Assembly (NCBI GenBank): GCA_030145275.1
Contig: JAQYVV010000012.1
Span: forward strand, 1-64,000
Direction: 5' to 3'
Origin: Desulfurivibrionaceae bacterium
Lineage (GTDB): Bacteria > Desulfobacterota > Desulfobulbia > Desulfobulbales > VMSU01
Length of the DNA: 64,000 nt
How positions within the stretch are numbered: position 1 is the stretch's first letter; each line of letters begins with the position of its first letter. Shown here piece by piece: positions 27,133 to 36,065 of this stretch. The position numbers and the translations under genes were made by a program. Below the pieces are notes generated by a model. The model saw only the letters and a list, made by a program, of their open reading frames with translations, was not told the DNA's origin and did not search any database.

Positions 27133-28023
27133 ATGAAACAGTGTTCACCTGCAGAAAAAAACGCATCCCTACTTAAATTTGCCACCTTGGCTTCAGTTGC
27201 AACCGCGCTGCTGCTGATAGGAATAAAATTTGTAGCCTGGTTTTTGACCGGTTCATTGAGCGTCCTGGCCTCGCTTATTGACTCCCTAATGGATGCCATG
27301 GCATCAATCATAAATCTTTTAGCGGTCCGATACTCTCTGAAATCTGCAGATGACGACCACAGTTTCGGTCATGGAAAGGCCGAAGCCCTTGCAGGCCTCG
27401 GCCAGTCATGCTTTATTGCCGCTTCCGGGCTCATCCTGATATTGCATGCAGCAAAAAAAATAACCAGCCCGGCACCTCTTCAAGCCATCGGCATAGGCAT
27501 AGGCGTCATGATCGTCTCAATAGTCGTGACCGCAGTCCTGCTAATCATTCAGCGCTATGTCATAAAACAAACCAACTCCACTGCAATAAGGGCAGATTCA
27601 ATTCATTATGCCACTGATCTCTTGACCAATGTCAGCACCATTGCGGCACTTATCCTGGCAGGATTAGGGTGGCATTACGCAGACCCGGTATTTTCAATCT
27701 TGATTGCCTTGATTATATTGCACAGTGCCTGGAAAATAGGCAATGATGCGGTCCATCTACTTATGGACAAACAACTACCAGAAGAGCTGCTGACTAAAAT
27801 TTTTAATACTGCCAGGAGTCACACAAGCGTTATAGATGTTCATGATTTGCGGACCAGGCAATCCGGACAGACCCCGATTATTCAACTCCACTTAAATCTA
27901 GCTGCTGAAATGTCATTAAACGAGGCCCATTCCGTGGCCAAAGAGGTGGAAAAAGAATTACTGCGCCTCTTCCCCAACGCTGACATTATCATTCACCAGG
28001 ACCCCGTCTTCTCGGACAACTAA
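27133..28023 (+). CDS. Cation diffusion facilitator (FieF-like divalent metal efflux pump)
   Basis: A 296-residue CDF transporter with about six membrane helices. Metal-site residues are in helix 2 (LASLIDSLMDAMAS, the DxxxD pair) and helix 5 (SIHYATDLLTNV, the HxxxD pair), both all-Asp/His as in FieF and other iron/zinc pumps. The C-terminal cytoplasmic domain (VHDLRTRQSGQTPIIQLHLNL and ADIIIHQDPV) carries the regulatory His and Asp residues. Exchange of cytoplasmic Fe2+ or Zn2+ for protons is the expected function. Alone on its strand; the metal cannot be assigned from sequence. Confidence 0.9.
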   Translation: MKQCSPAEKNASLLKFATLASVATALLLIGIKFVAWFLTGSLSVLASLIDSLMDAMASIINLLAVRYSLKSADDDHSFGHGKAEALAGLGQSCFIAASGLILILHAAKKITSPAPLQAIGIGIGVMIVSIVVTAVLLIIQRYVIKQTNSTAIRADSIHYATDLLTNVSTIAALILAGLGWHYADPVFSILIALIILHSAWKIGNDAVHLLMDKQLPEELLTKIFNTARSHTSVIDVHDLRTRQSGQTPIIQLHLNLAAEMSLNEAHSVAKEVEKELLRLFPNADIIIHQDPVFSDN

Positions 28024-28039
28024 GAGCTCGCACATGTTT

Positions 28040-28702
28040 CTACTCAAGCCAACTAACGATATTATCCGTTTTATCCCGCTCAGTCCTAAAGGAATTTGCC
28101 GGAGATTCCATGTCAGGATAACCGATGGATATACCCAAAACTAAACGCTTTGACTGTGGTATACCAAGAAAATCTTTCACATCTTCAGAGTAATCTGTGG
28201 CAAAGGCCTGGGGGACGGTACCAAGCCCATTGGCGTGGGCCGCAAGCATCAAAGTTTGGGCAAACAGACCTAAATCAAAAAGAGACCACTCGCTTAAAGA
28301 GGAATCCTGAAAAAGGTAGATGGCATGGGGGGCCCCATAAAAATGAAAATTGAGATTTTTTGCTTTTTTCACTACCTCGGGGGCACTCAAGTCAATCCCC
28401 GTTAGCTCAAAACGCTTTTTAAATAACGCCTCAATTCTTTCACCTTCTGCCTTAGGCCATGATTGCGGTGCCGGCAGATCGGGGCGGGCCTCCTTACCGC
28501 TATCTAAAAGCTCGGCAAGCCTTGACGACAGCGCCTCTTTTTTTGTCCCAGAGATAACAACAACTTCCCAGGGCTGGGTATTTTTATATGAAGGACTCCT
28601 CTGGGCAAGACCTATCACCTCCATAAGTTTATCTTTAGGGACCGACTCATCTTTAAATTTTCGAATACTCATCCGGTTCATTATGCATTCAACAGTGTCC
28701 AT
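28040..28702 (-). CDS. Nitroreductase-family flavoprotein
   Basis: A 220-residue FMN-dependent nitroreductase-fold protein. The FMN site begins with RMSIRKFKDESVPKDKL and AQRSPSYKNTQPWEVVVISG, and continues with LGLFAQTLMLAAHANGLGTVPQ and LGISIGYPD, all usual for this family. These enzymes use NAD(P)H to reduce nitro-compounds or quinones, but the natural substrate is rarely known. The start is at 28702; an A-family element lies 16 bases upstream and so covers its promoter region. It converges with the efflux pump gene with a 16-base gap. Confidence 0.88.
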   Translation of the reverse strand: MDTVECIMNRMSIRKFKDESVPKDKLMEVIGLAQRSPSYKNTQPWEVVVISGTKKEALSSRLAELLDSGKEARPDLPAPQSWPKAEGERIEALFKKRFELTGIDLSAPEVVKKAKNLNFHFYGAPHAIYLFQDSSLSEWSLFDLGLFAQTLMLAAHANGLGTVPQAFATDYSEDVKDFLGIPQSKRLVLGISIGYPDMESPANSFRTERDKTDNIVSWLE

Positions 28703-28717
28703 AAATCCTCCTTATTT

Positions 28718-28947
28718 GTAAATATTCGGCAACACGCCATGACGGAGTCTACACTAAGTTTCGCTTACCTGTGCCCGCCCAACGGAAGTGCCCTTGGGGT
28801 GCGATCAGGCTGACTCACGTAGAACGACTACGCTTCGCCAACCTGATCGAACACATCTGAAGCGTCGGTGTCTTCGCTTACCTGTCAAACATTTACATTT
28901 CGTTGGTTATTGTTCTTTTTCATTTTCAGTGGTAGCCGAATATTTAC
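28718..28947 (-). mobile_element. A-family MITE-like element A2 (longest copy)
   Basis: The 230-bp element has ends GTAAATATTCGGC (28718) and GCCGAATATTTAC (to 28947), and the inner copy CAAACATTTAC finishes at 28896, 51 bp in. Flanks ccttattt / cttttttt match at 6 of 8. It contains two nested modules on the minus strand, a long one at 28743-28771 and a short one at 28866-28884, and the 27-bp GC-rich insert also found in A5. It lies immediately upstream of the nitroreductase gene. Confidence 0.82.
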
Positions 28948-28975
28948 CTTTTTTTATAGGCGGTGCATCCGTAAA

Positions 28976-29010
28976 CTAAAAGACCCGTATTCAATATGAA
29001 TGCGGGTCTT
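28976..29010 (-). terminator. Terminator of ccsA-resB
   Basis: AAGACCCG at 28980-28987 pairs with CGGGTCTT at 29003-29010 around an ATTCA/TGAAT extension. On the minus strand the hairpin leads into a short T run. It lies 39 bases after the ccsA stop codon. Confidence 0.78.
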
Positions 29011-29048
29011 AAAAATTTGTTCCTAATATTTATCTATGCTAAGGGTCA

Positions 29049-29912
29049 TTAAGCACTACCGTAGCTATGAAGTCCTGACAGTAGAAAGTTTACGCCATAA
29101 TAGGTAAAAAGAACACATAAAAAGCCAACGATGGCAATCCAGGCAATCCTCCGGCCACTCCAGCCGCGCACAAACCTGGCATGAAGGGCTGCGGCATAAA
29201 TAAACCAGGTAATCAGAGACCATGTCTCTTTGGGATCCCAGCTCCAGTAAGTTCCCCATGCCTCATTAGCCCAGATGGCCCCGGTGATGATACCAACACT
29301 CAGCCAGACAAAACCAAACGCCACAGACTTGTAAATAATATCATCTATAACCTTCAGGTCCGGCAGGGTACAGAGAAGACCGCCCTCTCCTTTACGCCCG
29401 GCCTTCTTGGCATTTTCACTGCTGTCCTTCACCAGATACATGATGCCAATGCCACAAGCAACTGCAAAGGCGGCATAACCAATAAAGCAGGTGACAACAT
29501 GGGCAATCAGCCAATTACTTTGCAGGGCCGGAATAAGCGGCTTAATTTCAGCGCTGATCTCAGAAGCAAAGGAGGCATAAGCCATACTGGCAAAAGCAAA
29601 AGGCATGGCAAAGGCACCGATAATTCGGTTTTTAAATTTCCACTCAATCCAAAGATAGAAAGCGGCGATACACCAGGCAAAAAAGACCAGTGATTCATAC
29701 ATATTGGACAGTGGGGCGTGACCGTATCCCATCTGATACGACTCGATCCAACGCAGGGCGGTGGCAGCAGTGTGCACCAACAAACCAACTGCGGTCACAA
29801 GAGACGCCACAACTCCTATTTTCTGGGCCCGAAATATAAAGATAGCAACGTAGAACACAGAGGCTAAAAGATATGCAAAGGTAGTAAAACCAAACAACTG
29901 ATGACTATTCAT
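29049..29912 (-). CDS. ccsA: Cytochrome c biogenesis protein CcsA (system II haem handling)
   Basis: A 287-residue membrane protein with about eight helices. The tryptophan-rich haem-binding WWD motif is ANEAWGTYWSWDPKETWSLITW, and conserved His residues occur in LVHTAATALRW, AHVVTCFIGYA and AALHARFVRGW. With ResB it forms the system II haem lyase that exports haem and attaches it to CxxCH motifs in the periplasm. The gene follows resB by 62 bases. Clients in this window include the cytochrome at 14981 and the chemoreceptor at 24499. Confidence 0.95.
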   Translation of the reverse strand: MNSHQLFGFTTFAYLLASVFYVAIFIFRAQKIGVVASLVTAVGLLVHTAATALRWIESYQMGYGHAPLSNMYESLVFFAWCIAAFYLWIEWKFKNRIIGAFAMPFAFASMAYASFASEISAEIKPLIPALQSNWLIAHVVTCFIGYAAFAVACGIGIMYLVKDSSENAKKAGRKGEGGLLCTLPDLKVIDDIIYKSVAFGFVWLSVGIITGAIWANEAWGTYWSWDPKETWSLITWFIYAAALHARFVRGWSGRRIAWIAIVGFLCVLFTYYGVNFLLSGLHSYGSA

Positions 29913-29974
29913 GATTTTCCCTCAATTTAATTTTCTTCTAAATTATTTCGTGTATTGATTGTATCAAAAAACAG

Positions 29975-31333
29975 TTATTCTTTGCCACTGCCAATTCCAA
30001 GCGTGTCATCCTCTTCAAAACCTTCGACCAGACGAGCAACATCTTTTTCAAACCCGATCTTATTTTTATTACTGTTGCCACTTAAAAAGATTGCAGTTCC
30101 CTTATCACCTTTCTCCACAAAAACCCAGACACGACGATGGGCCATGAAGAAAATAACCATGAGTCCGAGCATCTGTAAAGCACAGCCAATATAGACTGTC
30201 CAAACTCCTGGGTCCTTGACAACCTGGAGGCCTGTAGCAAAGCGGGGTTTAACCATTAGTTCATAGGTCGTATGGGGGCGCTGCACTTTGGCCACTTCAC
30301 CTTCATTCACCCAAAACTCAACAGGGGCCGCCTTGGCGTCCTTAAACCATATCTTGTACCTATATTTTCTCATAAAATCAGGGCCGGTGACATTAGTTAC
30401 ACCAAAACTTACTTCCTCGGTGGGCCATTTAACCTCACGACGCGGCACGATTCCAAAACGCTGTTGGGCATCGCTGCCACTATTTTTCAGAACGGCAGTC
30501 ATCTGCCCGTTCATCTCTTGATAACTAGATTGATAAAAGGTTAAACCACCATATTTCATGGGATCATTAACCACTATTATCTGCTCTTTAAGGGTCTTGC
30601 CGTTTTGCTCCACAACCAGATCTGACCTATACTCCTTCGGTGCCCCAGTATCATAATAAGTCAGGGAAAACCATTCACACTTCAGGTTAAATCCTAAAGG
30701 GATGGGAGTGTGTTCTGAGTTCGCCTGATACACCTTATCTGTCTCTCCGCCCTCGGGGATCATGACACTTGCCTTATAGCCGAAAAAGTTGCCGATTAAA
30801 GCCCCGGCAAAAATCACCAATATACTGACGTGAACCACAATAACAGCCAATCTGGTCCACGCTCCTTTTTGGGCAAAGAAGAGAGTTCCACCATCTTTCT
30901 CGACTTTTTCCAAGGCCCATCCAGATCCAGGCAGAACTTGTTGAACAGCAGCCTCTGCTTCCTGCATTGATGCTGAAGTCTGAAACGACCTCCTGATGCT
31001 CATTTTCTTTATGCGATCGACGGGAGTTTTCAAATTATCCTGGCTAACAACTCGCCAGATATGCGGGAACCTTTCAATCGTACAAATGGTGATGTTGATA
31101 GAGAAAAGAACCAGCAAAGAGGTAAACCACCAAGAGGCATACATATCATCAAAGTCAAGAGTGAGAAAAATATTTGCCAAATTGGGACCATATAACTCAA
31201 CATATCGACCAGGGTCTGCCTTCTGTGGAATGATCGTTCCGATTATGGAGAGCGGTGCCAGTGCGAACAAGGTAAAAAGAGCCAATTTCACAGAGGCAAA
31301 GAATCTCCAGACAATATTTTTCTCATTCTTCAT
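29975..31333 (-). CDS. resB: Cytochrome c biogenesis protein ResB
   Basis: A 452-residue ResB/Ccs1 protein. Three N-terminal membrane helices (FFASVKLALFTLFALAPLSIIG, WWFTSLLVLFSINITICTIE and LAVIVVHVSILVIFAGALIGN), a large periplasmic domain, then a last helix near the C-terminus (VYIGCALQMLGLMVIFFMAHR). NPGRYVELYGP-like and the YRSDLVVEQNGK segment are typical. It channels and holds haem for CcsA, downstream by 62 bases. The last 40 residues are cytoplasmic and charged. Confidence 0.93.
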   Translation of the reverse strand: MKNEKNIVWRFFASVKLALFTLFALAPLSIIGTIIPQKADPGRYVELYGPNLANIFLTLDFDDMYASWWFTSLLVLFSINITICTIERFPHIWRVVSQDNLKTPVDRIKKMSIRRSFQTSASMQEAEAAVQQVLPGSGWALEKVEKDGGTLFFAQKGAWTRLAVIVVHVSILVIFAGALIGNFFGYKASVMIPEGGETDKVYQANSEHTPIPLGFNLKCEWFSLTYYDTGAPKEYRSDLVVEQNGKTLKEQIIVVNDPMKYGGLTFYQSSYQEMNGQMTAVLKNSGSDAQQRFGIVPRREVKWPTEEVSFGVTNVTGPDFMRKYRYKIWFKDAKAAPVEFWVNEGEVAKVQRPHTTYELMVKPRFATGLQVVKDPGVWTVYIGCALQMLGLMVIFFMAHRRVWVFVEKGDKGTAIFLSGNSNKNKIGFEKDVARLVEGFEEDDTLGIGSGKE

Positions 31334-31453
31334 ACTATAAAACTCCTAGATAAATGTAGTTGATGTCCGTATCAGACAATCCTCTTTTTTAATAAAGAGG
31401 ATAATTTATTCTCGTTAAAACAGCGCTAATATGGAAAAGACTTCTAAATATGC
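31334..31453. other. Promoter region of resB-ccsA
   Basis: A gap of 432 bases separates the 610-residue acidic protein gene from resB. It holds the terminator at 31454-31487, AT-rich DNA and no good coding frame. The resB promoter must be within the first 120 bases upstream of 31333, but I do not see a clear -35/-10 pair. Confidence 0.3.
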
Positions 31454-31487
31454 AAAAAAAAACCTGCCAATTATGCACTGACAGGTA
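31454..31487 (-). terminator. Terminator after the motB-motA-pilZ operon
   Basis: On the minus strand ACCTGTCAG...TTGGCAGGT forms a hairpin followed by nine T (complement of the A run at 31454-31462). It lies about 280 bases after the stop codon of the 610-residue protein gene and before resB. Confidence 0.75.
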
Positions 31488-31765
31488 ATAAATATATAAC
31501 CCTACTTAATCTAAGCTCTTTTCATTTTTTTTCAAATTAATTTAACACAAACTGAAAGATTTTTTTTGAATGGATATTCCAGGGGGTGAGGATTCCCTTT
31601 TTAGAAGGGAAAGGAATGGAGACACTAAAAGATACACAGCAATTAAGGCTGGATGAACGGGCATTATGAATTGAAAAAACGACAGAATAATTGCACCTTT
31701 GCAGGCAAATAATTTGCGCAAAAAACTTACAAATCCAGATGATGGAGTAGCTTTAGGCAGCTTAT

Positions 31766-33598
31766 TTAACCACCCATCTCTGCCAGGAGCTTGTCGATAT
31801 CGTCCTGGGAGGCCTCACCAAAATCATCGTCACTATCAGCTACGCCTGGTGAATCATCAACAGAAAGCTCCAGATTTTCCTCAAGATCATCATTATTTCC
31901 TTCTTGCAAATCATTTTCCGAAGATATTCCAGCAATAAGGTCATCAATATCAGCTTGTTTATCTTCGTCATCAGCTTCAGGTTCTCCGACCTGTACTTCC
32001 GACCCAACATCTGCTGCCGTATCTTCCGTCAATTTGGGGGCTTCAAGATCAGCAACATTCCCTTCCTGCAAATCATTGTCTGAAGATATTCCAGCAATAA
32101 GGTCATCAATATCAGCTTGTTTATCTTCGTCATCAGCTTCAGGTTCTTCACTCTGCCTTTTCGCCACAACGTCTGGTTCCTCAGCTTTGCTCAATTTGGG
32201 CGCTTCTTTAGTTGCGTCAGGAGCAAAAGAAAGATCGGGATTATCATTTTTCTTTACCAAACACAAGGATAATGCCTCGGAAATATCTTTGATCTCCTGC
32301 AGCACACTTGCTGATTTCCCCTCAGATTCTGGAAGCGCAGAGGATGATTTTCCAATTTCTTCACTTACCCAGCTTATATGTGTGCCAATTTCCACAAGAA
32401 TCTTGTTGGCCTCTCCTACTTTCGTTCTGCTTTCATCACCTAATCCAACAGGAACAGCGCTTACCTCGCCTTCTTCTTGGGAAGCGGCAAGAGAAACAAT
32501 GCTTGCCTCCACAGCGTCGATTAACTCCATGGCCTCTCCTAAGAGTGGATCAGGGATCTGGTCCACAGCGAGAACTTGTACTGCCTCTACTCCTGAATCA
32601 TCTTCCTCAACCTTTATCTCCTCAGTTGGCGGCACCTCAAGGGGCAGAAATTGATCCAAAAATATTTCCCCCTGATTTTTATCCATATTCTTCAAGAGGT
32701 TTATGGTTTTTTTATCACTGCATCCGGCGGCAAGTCCACTGAGGACATCCGTCAAGGGTACAGAGAAAAAGCCATCGTCTTCTGTATAGGATTTGGCCCT
32801 CTCACTGACATAATCCAGGAACATATCTTTATCAATGAGTTCAGCAGCTTTGGCTCTGACATTTTGAGAGTGTTCTTTAACTGTTTCATTTGTGCACAGT
32901 TCATAAATTGTTTGAAAAACTGTATCCAAATCAAAAAGATATATTGTCTTCTTGATACTTTCTTTGGGGGGCTGAGCCTGCTCGACCGGTTCAGGTAAAC
33001 TTGCCTGGGAATTTTCCTGAAGTTTCGCAATAATGCTTTTCAATTTGCCGGAATTTGCCTGAACCCCTTTGATCCCCTCGGCCAAAACATTTCCAGCTCC
33101 AAGCTTCCCGGCAAGATCATCTATAGACTCTGCTTCTGGAAGAGATAATTGCTCCTGGATATCGTTTAATATCAGCTTCGCATCCTCAACAATTTTGTTT
33201 GTTTGACCGAGCTTTTCCAAAACCTGCACCTGGGAAGGTTCAACAGCCCCGCCTTGTTGCTCGCCCTGGCCAAAATCCAGCAGCTCCCCGGTCAGCCGGT
33301 CCAGTTCCCCAGAATAATAAGTAACTGCCTCTTGGTAATAATTATCAATGAGAGGCTGGATATTCTCCTTGACCACATCAACGGCAACAGCCTCAACCTT
33401 TGGTTCGGTGCGGGTGGGCTCCTTTTGTTCTGCCAAGTGTTCGTCCTTTTCAGCCTCTACTATGCCACCAAGAACTTTTGCAGTGCTACTCTCCTGCATT
33501 TCCAAAACGGTGATGTTATAAATAACCTTATCTGTTGGAATTCGAAAAAAACCGCCGCATACTTCCAAATGAACTTCAGGTATATTCTGCTGACTCAT
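31766..33598 (-). CDS. Acidic protein with CheY-binding-like peptides, in a motility operon
   Basis: A 610-residue protein, acidic and rich in low-complexity linkers; no named family can be given. It has a 162-base internal direct repeat (31901-31985 and 32063-32147), giving two copies of DEDKQADIDDLIAGISS, and the C-terminus is SQDDIDKLLAEMGG. These peptides resemble the CheY-binding N-terminus of FliM (SQAEIDALL) and the C-terminus of CheZ. The middle (KTIYLFDLDTVFQTIYELC) is a helical domain of unknown type. The start at 33598 follows GGAGAGGAAT; the frame to 33661 runs into element B4. It lies downstream of MotB, MotA and PilZ genes. No CheZ catalytic motif is seen. Confidence 0.7.
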   Translation of the reverse strand: MSQQNIPEVHLEVCGGFFRIPTDKVIYNITVLEMQESSTAKVLGGIVEAEKDEHLAEQKEPTRTEPKVEAVAVDVVKENIQPLIDNYYQEAVTYYSGELDRLTGELLDFGQGEQQGGAVEPSQVQVLEKLGQTNKIVEDAKLILNDIQEQLSLPEAESIDDLAGKLGAGNVLAEGIKGVQANSGKLKSIIAKLQENSQASLPEPVEQAQPPKESIKKTIYLFDLDTVFQTIYELCTNETVKEHSQNVRAKAAELIDKDMFLDYVSERAKSYTEDDGFFSVPLTDVLSGLAAGCSDKKTINLLKNMDKNQGEIFLDQFLPLEVPPTEEIKVEEDDSGVEAVQVLAVDQIPDPLLGEAMELIDAVEASIVSLAASQEEGEVSAVPVGLGDESRTKVGEANKILVEIGTHISWVSEEIGKSSSALPESEGKSASVLQEIKDISEALSLCLVKKNDNPDLSFAPDATKEAPKLSKAEEPDVVAKRQSEEPEADDEDKQADIDDLIAGISSDNDLQEGNVADLEAPKLTEDTAADVGSEVQVGEPEADDEDKQADIDDLIAGISSENDLQEGNNDDLEENLELSVDDSPGVADSDDDFGEASQDDIDKLLAEMGG

Positions 33599-33622
33599 AT
33601 TCCTCTCCACTAAACTTATTTG

Positions 33623-33774
33623 GTAACTATTCAGGTAGGGCCAAAAAACAGGCGTAACCACCGAATTGTAACTGTTTAGATGTGCCCCAGGTGTGTGTGA
33701 ACAGTCCTTTCAGCAATACATCGGTATGCTGGAAGGACTGTTCGCGCGCAGATGGGGTGCAGCTGAATAGTTAC
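33623..33774 (+). mobile_element. B-family MITE-like element B4 (recent insertion)
   Basis: The 152-bp element has outer end GTAACTATTCAG (33623), inner copy GTAACTGTTTAG (33668, 45 bp in) and right end CTGAATAGTTAC (to 33774). A perfect 8-bp duplication CTTATTTG flanks it (33615-33622 and 33775-33782). The long hairpin core (GTGTGTGAACAG...CTGTTCGCGCGC) is intact and the nested module is absent, so it may be close to the original form. It begins 1 base after the pilZ stop codon and separates pilZ from the 610-residue protein gene. Confidence 0.92.
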
Positions 33775-33775
33775 C

Positions 33776-34129
33776 TTATTTGAAACTGCCGGTAAATCTA
33801 ACCCCCAACTCAAACGAGCCCGGTTTGTCGGAAATCCCCCGACACCACATAACCGCACCCAGCACCCGCAGCTGGCCTTTATCAACGCTTATGCCGGTCC
33901 GAACCCACTCTCCCCCGGCATCATTCCAACCGTCAAATTCGAGTTCAATCAACAATTGGCTGTTTTTGCGATAAGATTGATCAGCCTCAAAACGGGCTCC
34001 GCCTCCACTACAATCCAACATGATTCCTTGAAGCATCGAGCCCTCATCGTCAAGAGCTTCTATTTCACGATAACGAATCTCTATATTTTTACTGAGCCTT
34101 TCGTAAACACGTCGTTCTTGATTTTCCAT
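33776..34129 (-). CDS. PilZ-domain protein
   Basis: A 117-residue single PilZ domain, which binds cyclic di-GMP. The RxxxR part is QERRVYERL at the N-terminus and the (D/N)xSxxG part is LDCSGGGARFE, so the binding residues are present. The start ATG at 34129 is preferred over the TTG at 34150, which would overlap the ribosome-site region GAGGAAAGAAAGAGA. It is downstream of motA by 21 bases, suggesting a c-di-GMP brake on flagellar rotation as in YcgR. Its stop codon lies inside the target duplication of element B4. Confidence 0.85.
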   Translation of the reverse strand: MENQERRVYERLSKNIEIRYREIEALDDEGSMLQGIMLDCSGGGARFEADQSYRKNSQLLIELEFDGWNDAGGEWVRTGISVDKGQLRVLGAVMWCRGISDKPGSFELGVRFTGSFK

Positions 34130-34150
34130 AATGTCTCTTTCTTTCCTCAA

Positions 34151-34990
34151 TTATGAAGTTGGGGCCGTGGACGACTTAATATTAAAGCGCTCCCTTATCT
34201 TTTTAAGTGAAACCAGTTGTCCGACCCGTGAAGAAGGGGTAAGAAATGATTTCAATTTTCTTTCCAATAGATTTGGGTGAACTTCACTCTCAATCGCAAT
34301 AACTCCTTCCATAATAATTTTTTGCAGAAGAAGTTCCCTATTTGTCCTCTCCCTCAAATTAGCGGCAAAAGGTGCCATGAAAAAGTTAGAAAAGACAATG
34401 CCGTATAAAGTGGAGGTCAGAGCAACCGGTACAGTTTGCAAGATAACCTTGGTATCTCCAACCCCGGCAAGCATCCCAATGAGACCTACAACGCTTCCGA
34501 CCAGGCCGAAAGCAGGAAGAAAATCACCAATATTCCGCAGTATCTGCTCGAGATTTTCCCGCCGCAACCTGAAAAAATTCATCTCAGCGCTCAAATAATT
34601 ACGAATTTCAGCAGCGTTATAACCGTCCACAAGAACCCCTAAGGCCTCACGTAAAAAAAGCATGGAAGCCTCTTTCTCTTCACGTTCAAGGGAAAGTAAA
34701 CCCTCAATCTTTGACTTGACTGCAAGATTCACCAATATTTCAACAATCTCGTGGGGTTCCTTCGCCTTTGTTCGGTATGAAGAGATGACAACCTTGGACA
34801 CAACCACAAGACGCTCAAGCCGATAACTTATCAGCGCCGCCCCGCAAGTCCCCCCAAGTACAATAAAAAGGCCAGCCACATTAAAGTAAAGGCCTAAGTT
34901 CCCATGAATGGAAAAACCAATAAGAAAAACAAGAAAACAGATTATAAGACCTATGATATTCTTATTTTTAATATTTTTAATATTTTTCAT
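34151..34990 (-). CDS. motA: MotA-like flagellar motor stator protein
   Basis: A 279-residue MotA/TolQ/ExbB protein. Helices are at the N-terminus (IIGLIICFLVFLIGFSIHGNLGLYFN and VAGLFIVLGGTCGAALISY) and in the middle (LPAFGLVGSVVGLIGMLAG and VALTSTLYGIVFSNFFMAPFAANL). The proline-containing helices that form the proton or sodium channel are recognisable, and a charged cytoplasmic loop (LEREEKEASMLFLREALG) interacts with the rotor. It is followed by a MotB-type gene upstream in reading order (35038-35976), with a 47-base gap. Confidence 0.9.
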   Translation of the reverse strand: MKNIKNIKNKNIIGLIICFLVFLIGFSIHGNLGLYFNVAGLFIVLGGTCGAALISYRLERLVVVSKVVISSYRTKAKEPHEIVEILVNLAVKSKIEGLLSLEREEKEASMLFLREALGVLVDGYNAAEIRNYLSAEMNFFRLRRENLEQILRNIGDFLPAFGLVGSVVGLIGMLAGVGDTKVILQTVPVALTSTLYGIVFSNFFMAPFAANLRERTNRELLLQKIIMEGVIAIESEVHPNLLERKLKSFLTPSSRVGQLVSLKKIRERFNIKSSTAPTS

Positions 34991-35037
34991 CTATCATCCT
35001 TGAATTTTATCGTATGGTTAACCATCAGGACCAGTTG

Positions 35038-35976
35038 TTATAAGTCGGCAGAACCGAAGGGCAATGCCCCCGGCATCTCTTTGGTAATAACAATCTCAAC
35101 TCGACGGTTTTTCGCTCTGTTTTCAGGAGAATCATTTGGTACCACTGGTCTATATTCAGCGTGGCCAGTTACATAAAATTGCCCGGCAGGCAGCTTCGTT
35201 TCCGCTATCAGATATTGAGCAACTGCACTGGCGCGATTGGCAGACAACTCCCAATTGCTCGACGTAGCTTGATTCCTAACGGGAATATTATCCGTATGAC
35301 CGACAACATTAATTTTATAGGGCGTATCTTTTAAAAAAATAGCTATCTTCCGTAAAAGCACCAGACCGTCCCCCACTATCCTGGTCTCACCAATGGGGAA
35401 TAGGAGATCACCGGTCAAAATAATCCGTAAGGTTTTATCTGGATCAAGGCCTATCTCGGCAAACTCCTTAATATCCTTTTCCAAAGTAGTTAACTTACTA
35501 AAGTCATATATTTTTGAGAAAGCCTTTTCACCGAACACATTAAACTCATTGCTTCCACCAGGACCATCTTTGGTTGCCTCTCTGCCTATCTCCTCCCCGG
35601 AGAAACTACCGAGCCCTTCCCCACTCAGAAACTCACGGTCTGCTGTTTTATAGACAAACATGACCATGAACAAAATAAACATGGTCATCATCAGATCAGA
35701 CCAAGCAATTGACCAATGCATATTACGGCTGGGAGGTCTCCGCTGAAAAAAATCCTGCTCGTAGACATCAGAGCCATTGGAAGGAGAAAGGTCAGCATAA
35801 AGATCCGAGCCGACCCTGAGCCTCCCCTTCCTTTCCTTCCTCAGCGCTCCATTTGATGTCGTACCATAAAAGGACGCCACCTCCCCATCCGGGGTTGAAC
35901 CCTTTATCGAGTCACTATTATGTCCTCTTTCCGTTGAGGAATCTATTTTTTTCTGATCATCACTCATAGCAAACAT
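35038..35976 (-). CDS. motB: MotB-like stator protein (OmpA domain)
   Basis: A 312-residue protein. One membrane helix (WSIAWSDLMMTMFILFMVMFVYK) carries the ion-conducting Asp, and a C-terminal OmpA peptidoglycan-binding domain (INVVGHTDNIPVR, LSANRASAVAQYL, ENRAKNRRVEIVI) anchors the stator. About 100 residues of disordered, charged sequence precede the helix, longer than in E. coli MotB. The start is uncertain: Met1 at 35976 or Met4 at 35967. First gene of the motB-motA-pilZ-610aa unit. Confidence 0.9.
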   Translation of the reverse strand: MFAMSDDQKKIDSSTERGHNSDSIKGSTPDGEVASFYGTTSNGALRKERKGRLRVGSDLYADLSPSNGSDVYEQDFFQRRPPSRNMHWSIAWSDLMMTMFILFMVMFVYKTADREFLSGEGLGSFSGEEIGREATKDGPGGSNEFNVFGEKAFSKIYDFSKLTTLEKDIKEFAEIGLDPDKTLRIILTGDLLFPIGETRIVGDGLVLLRKIAIFLKDTPYKINVVGHTDNIPVRNQATSSNWELSANRASAVAQYLIAETKLPAGQFYVTGHAEYRPVVPNDSPENRAKNRRVEIVITKEMPGALPFGSADL

Positions 35977-36065
35977 TGATCCAAATAAGTTACCAATATT
36001 TAAGCCCAGAAATATTAAGACTTAACAATATAATATGTATCGGTATTTTGGTCTTTTTATAAAAT

